A stretch of 5,325 bases of DNA, from positions 1 through 5,325 of the forward strand of contig URHR01000109.1 in NCBI GenBank assembly GCA_900547725.1, read 5' to 3'. Shown piece after piece: positions 5,268 to 5,325 of the stretch. This DNA comes from an uncultured Eubacteriales bacterium. GTDB taxonomy: Bacteria; Bacillota; Clostridia; Oscillospirales; CAG-272. The notes beneath the pieces are model-generated. The model had not been told where the DNA came from, did no database searches, and saw only the letters and a list, made by a program, of their open reading frames with translations. The position numbers were made by a program, and so were the translations under genes. Each line of letters starts with the position of its first letter. Position 1 is the first letter of the stretch.

Positions 5268-5325
5268 TTGCACGAGTGCCGAGATTCCGCCTGCCGGCGC
5301 CCCTTCGGGGTTCGACTCCGCGGCA
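5268..5325. repeat. GC-rich palindromic element, truncated by the window end
   Basis: TGCCG (5277-5281) and CGGCA at the last five bases (5321-5325) are complementary and enclose a GC-rich interior. The interior contains CGCC-TGCC-GGCG (5288-5299 region), the palindrome GGCGCC (5296-5301) and CCCC-TTC-GGGG (5300-5310). If the left arm continues as it appears to (5268-5281), the matching right arm would lie mostly beyond the window. The segment GGGGTTCGACTCC resembles a tRNA T-arm, but the rest of a tRNA is not visible. It is best regarded as a partial interspersed palindrome. Confidence 0.4.

Noticed and set aside
4980..5273. 97-aa open frame on the - strand over the repeat region
   Set aside because: It is translated through R2 and the 24-bp palindrome, shows no family motif, and overlaps the 3' end of priA.
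5277..5325. Possible tRNA gene (GGGGTTCGACTCC resembles a T-arm)
   Set aside because: The T stem would have a mismatch, and no D-arm or anticodon arm can be placed upstream at the right distance. The CGGCA/TGCCG symmetry fits a palindrome better.

Overview
The window holds one compact five-gene operon of core housekeeping genes, all on the + strand: yicC/yloC family ribonuclease, remA, gmk, rpoZ and priA. This order, especially remA directly upstream of gmk and rpoZ, is typical of Bacillota. The GC-rich composition and the protein variants suggest a GC-rich, probably uncultured member of class Clostridia. That placement is inference from gene order and protein character, not a database match.

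Layout. Positions 1-57 hold a palindromic repeat (copy R1). Positions 73-120 hold an A/T-rich palindrome followed by a perfect-consensus sigma-70/sigma-A promoter (TTGACA, 17 bp, TATAAT). The operon runs from a GTG start at 153 to a TGA ending at 5016. The genes are tightly packed: 29 bp, 9 bp, 93 bp, then a 4-bp ATGA overlap. The only sizeable internal gap, gmk-rpoZ, contains seven tandem heptamers with an embedded 22-bp perfect palindrome. The last 309 bp are non-coding and packed with secondary structure: a second, inverted copy of the 57-bp repeat (R2, 5024-5080), a perfect 24-bp inverted repeat ending in a T-run (5101-5185), smaller nested hairpins, and a GC-rich palindromic element cut by the window edge.

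How the genes fit together. The products serve RNA turnover (YicC), a DNA-binding regulator (RemA), guanine nucleotide supply (Gmk), RNA polymerase assembly (omega) and replication restart (PriA). No enzymatic pathway is shared; this is a conserved growth-linked cluster. coaBC, often found between rpoZ and priA in Bacillota, and def/fmt, often found after priA, are absent. The operon appears to end at priA.

The coding content is ordinary. The most interesting material is non-coding: two inverted 57-bp repeats bracketing the operon, with identical flanks but different central hairpins that both keep their pairing, and a dense set of palindromes after priA. Among the proteins, omega is about twice the length of its B. 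subtilis counterpart with a strongly acidic tail, RemA also has an acidic tail, and PriA has DEEQ where helicase motif II is usually DEEH. I see no defence system, mobile-element gene, CRISPR array or convincing tRNA/rRNA gene.
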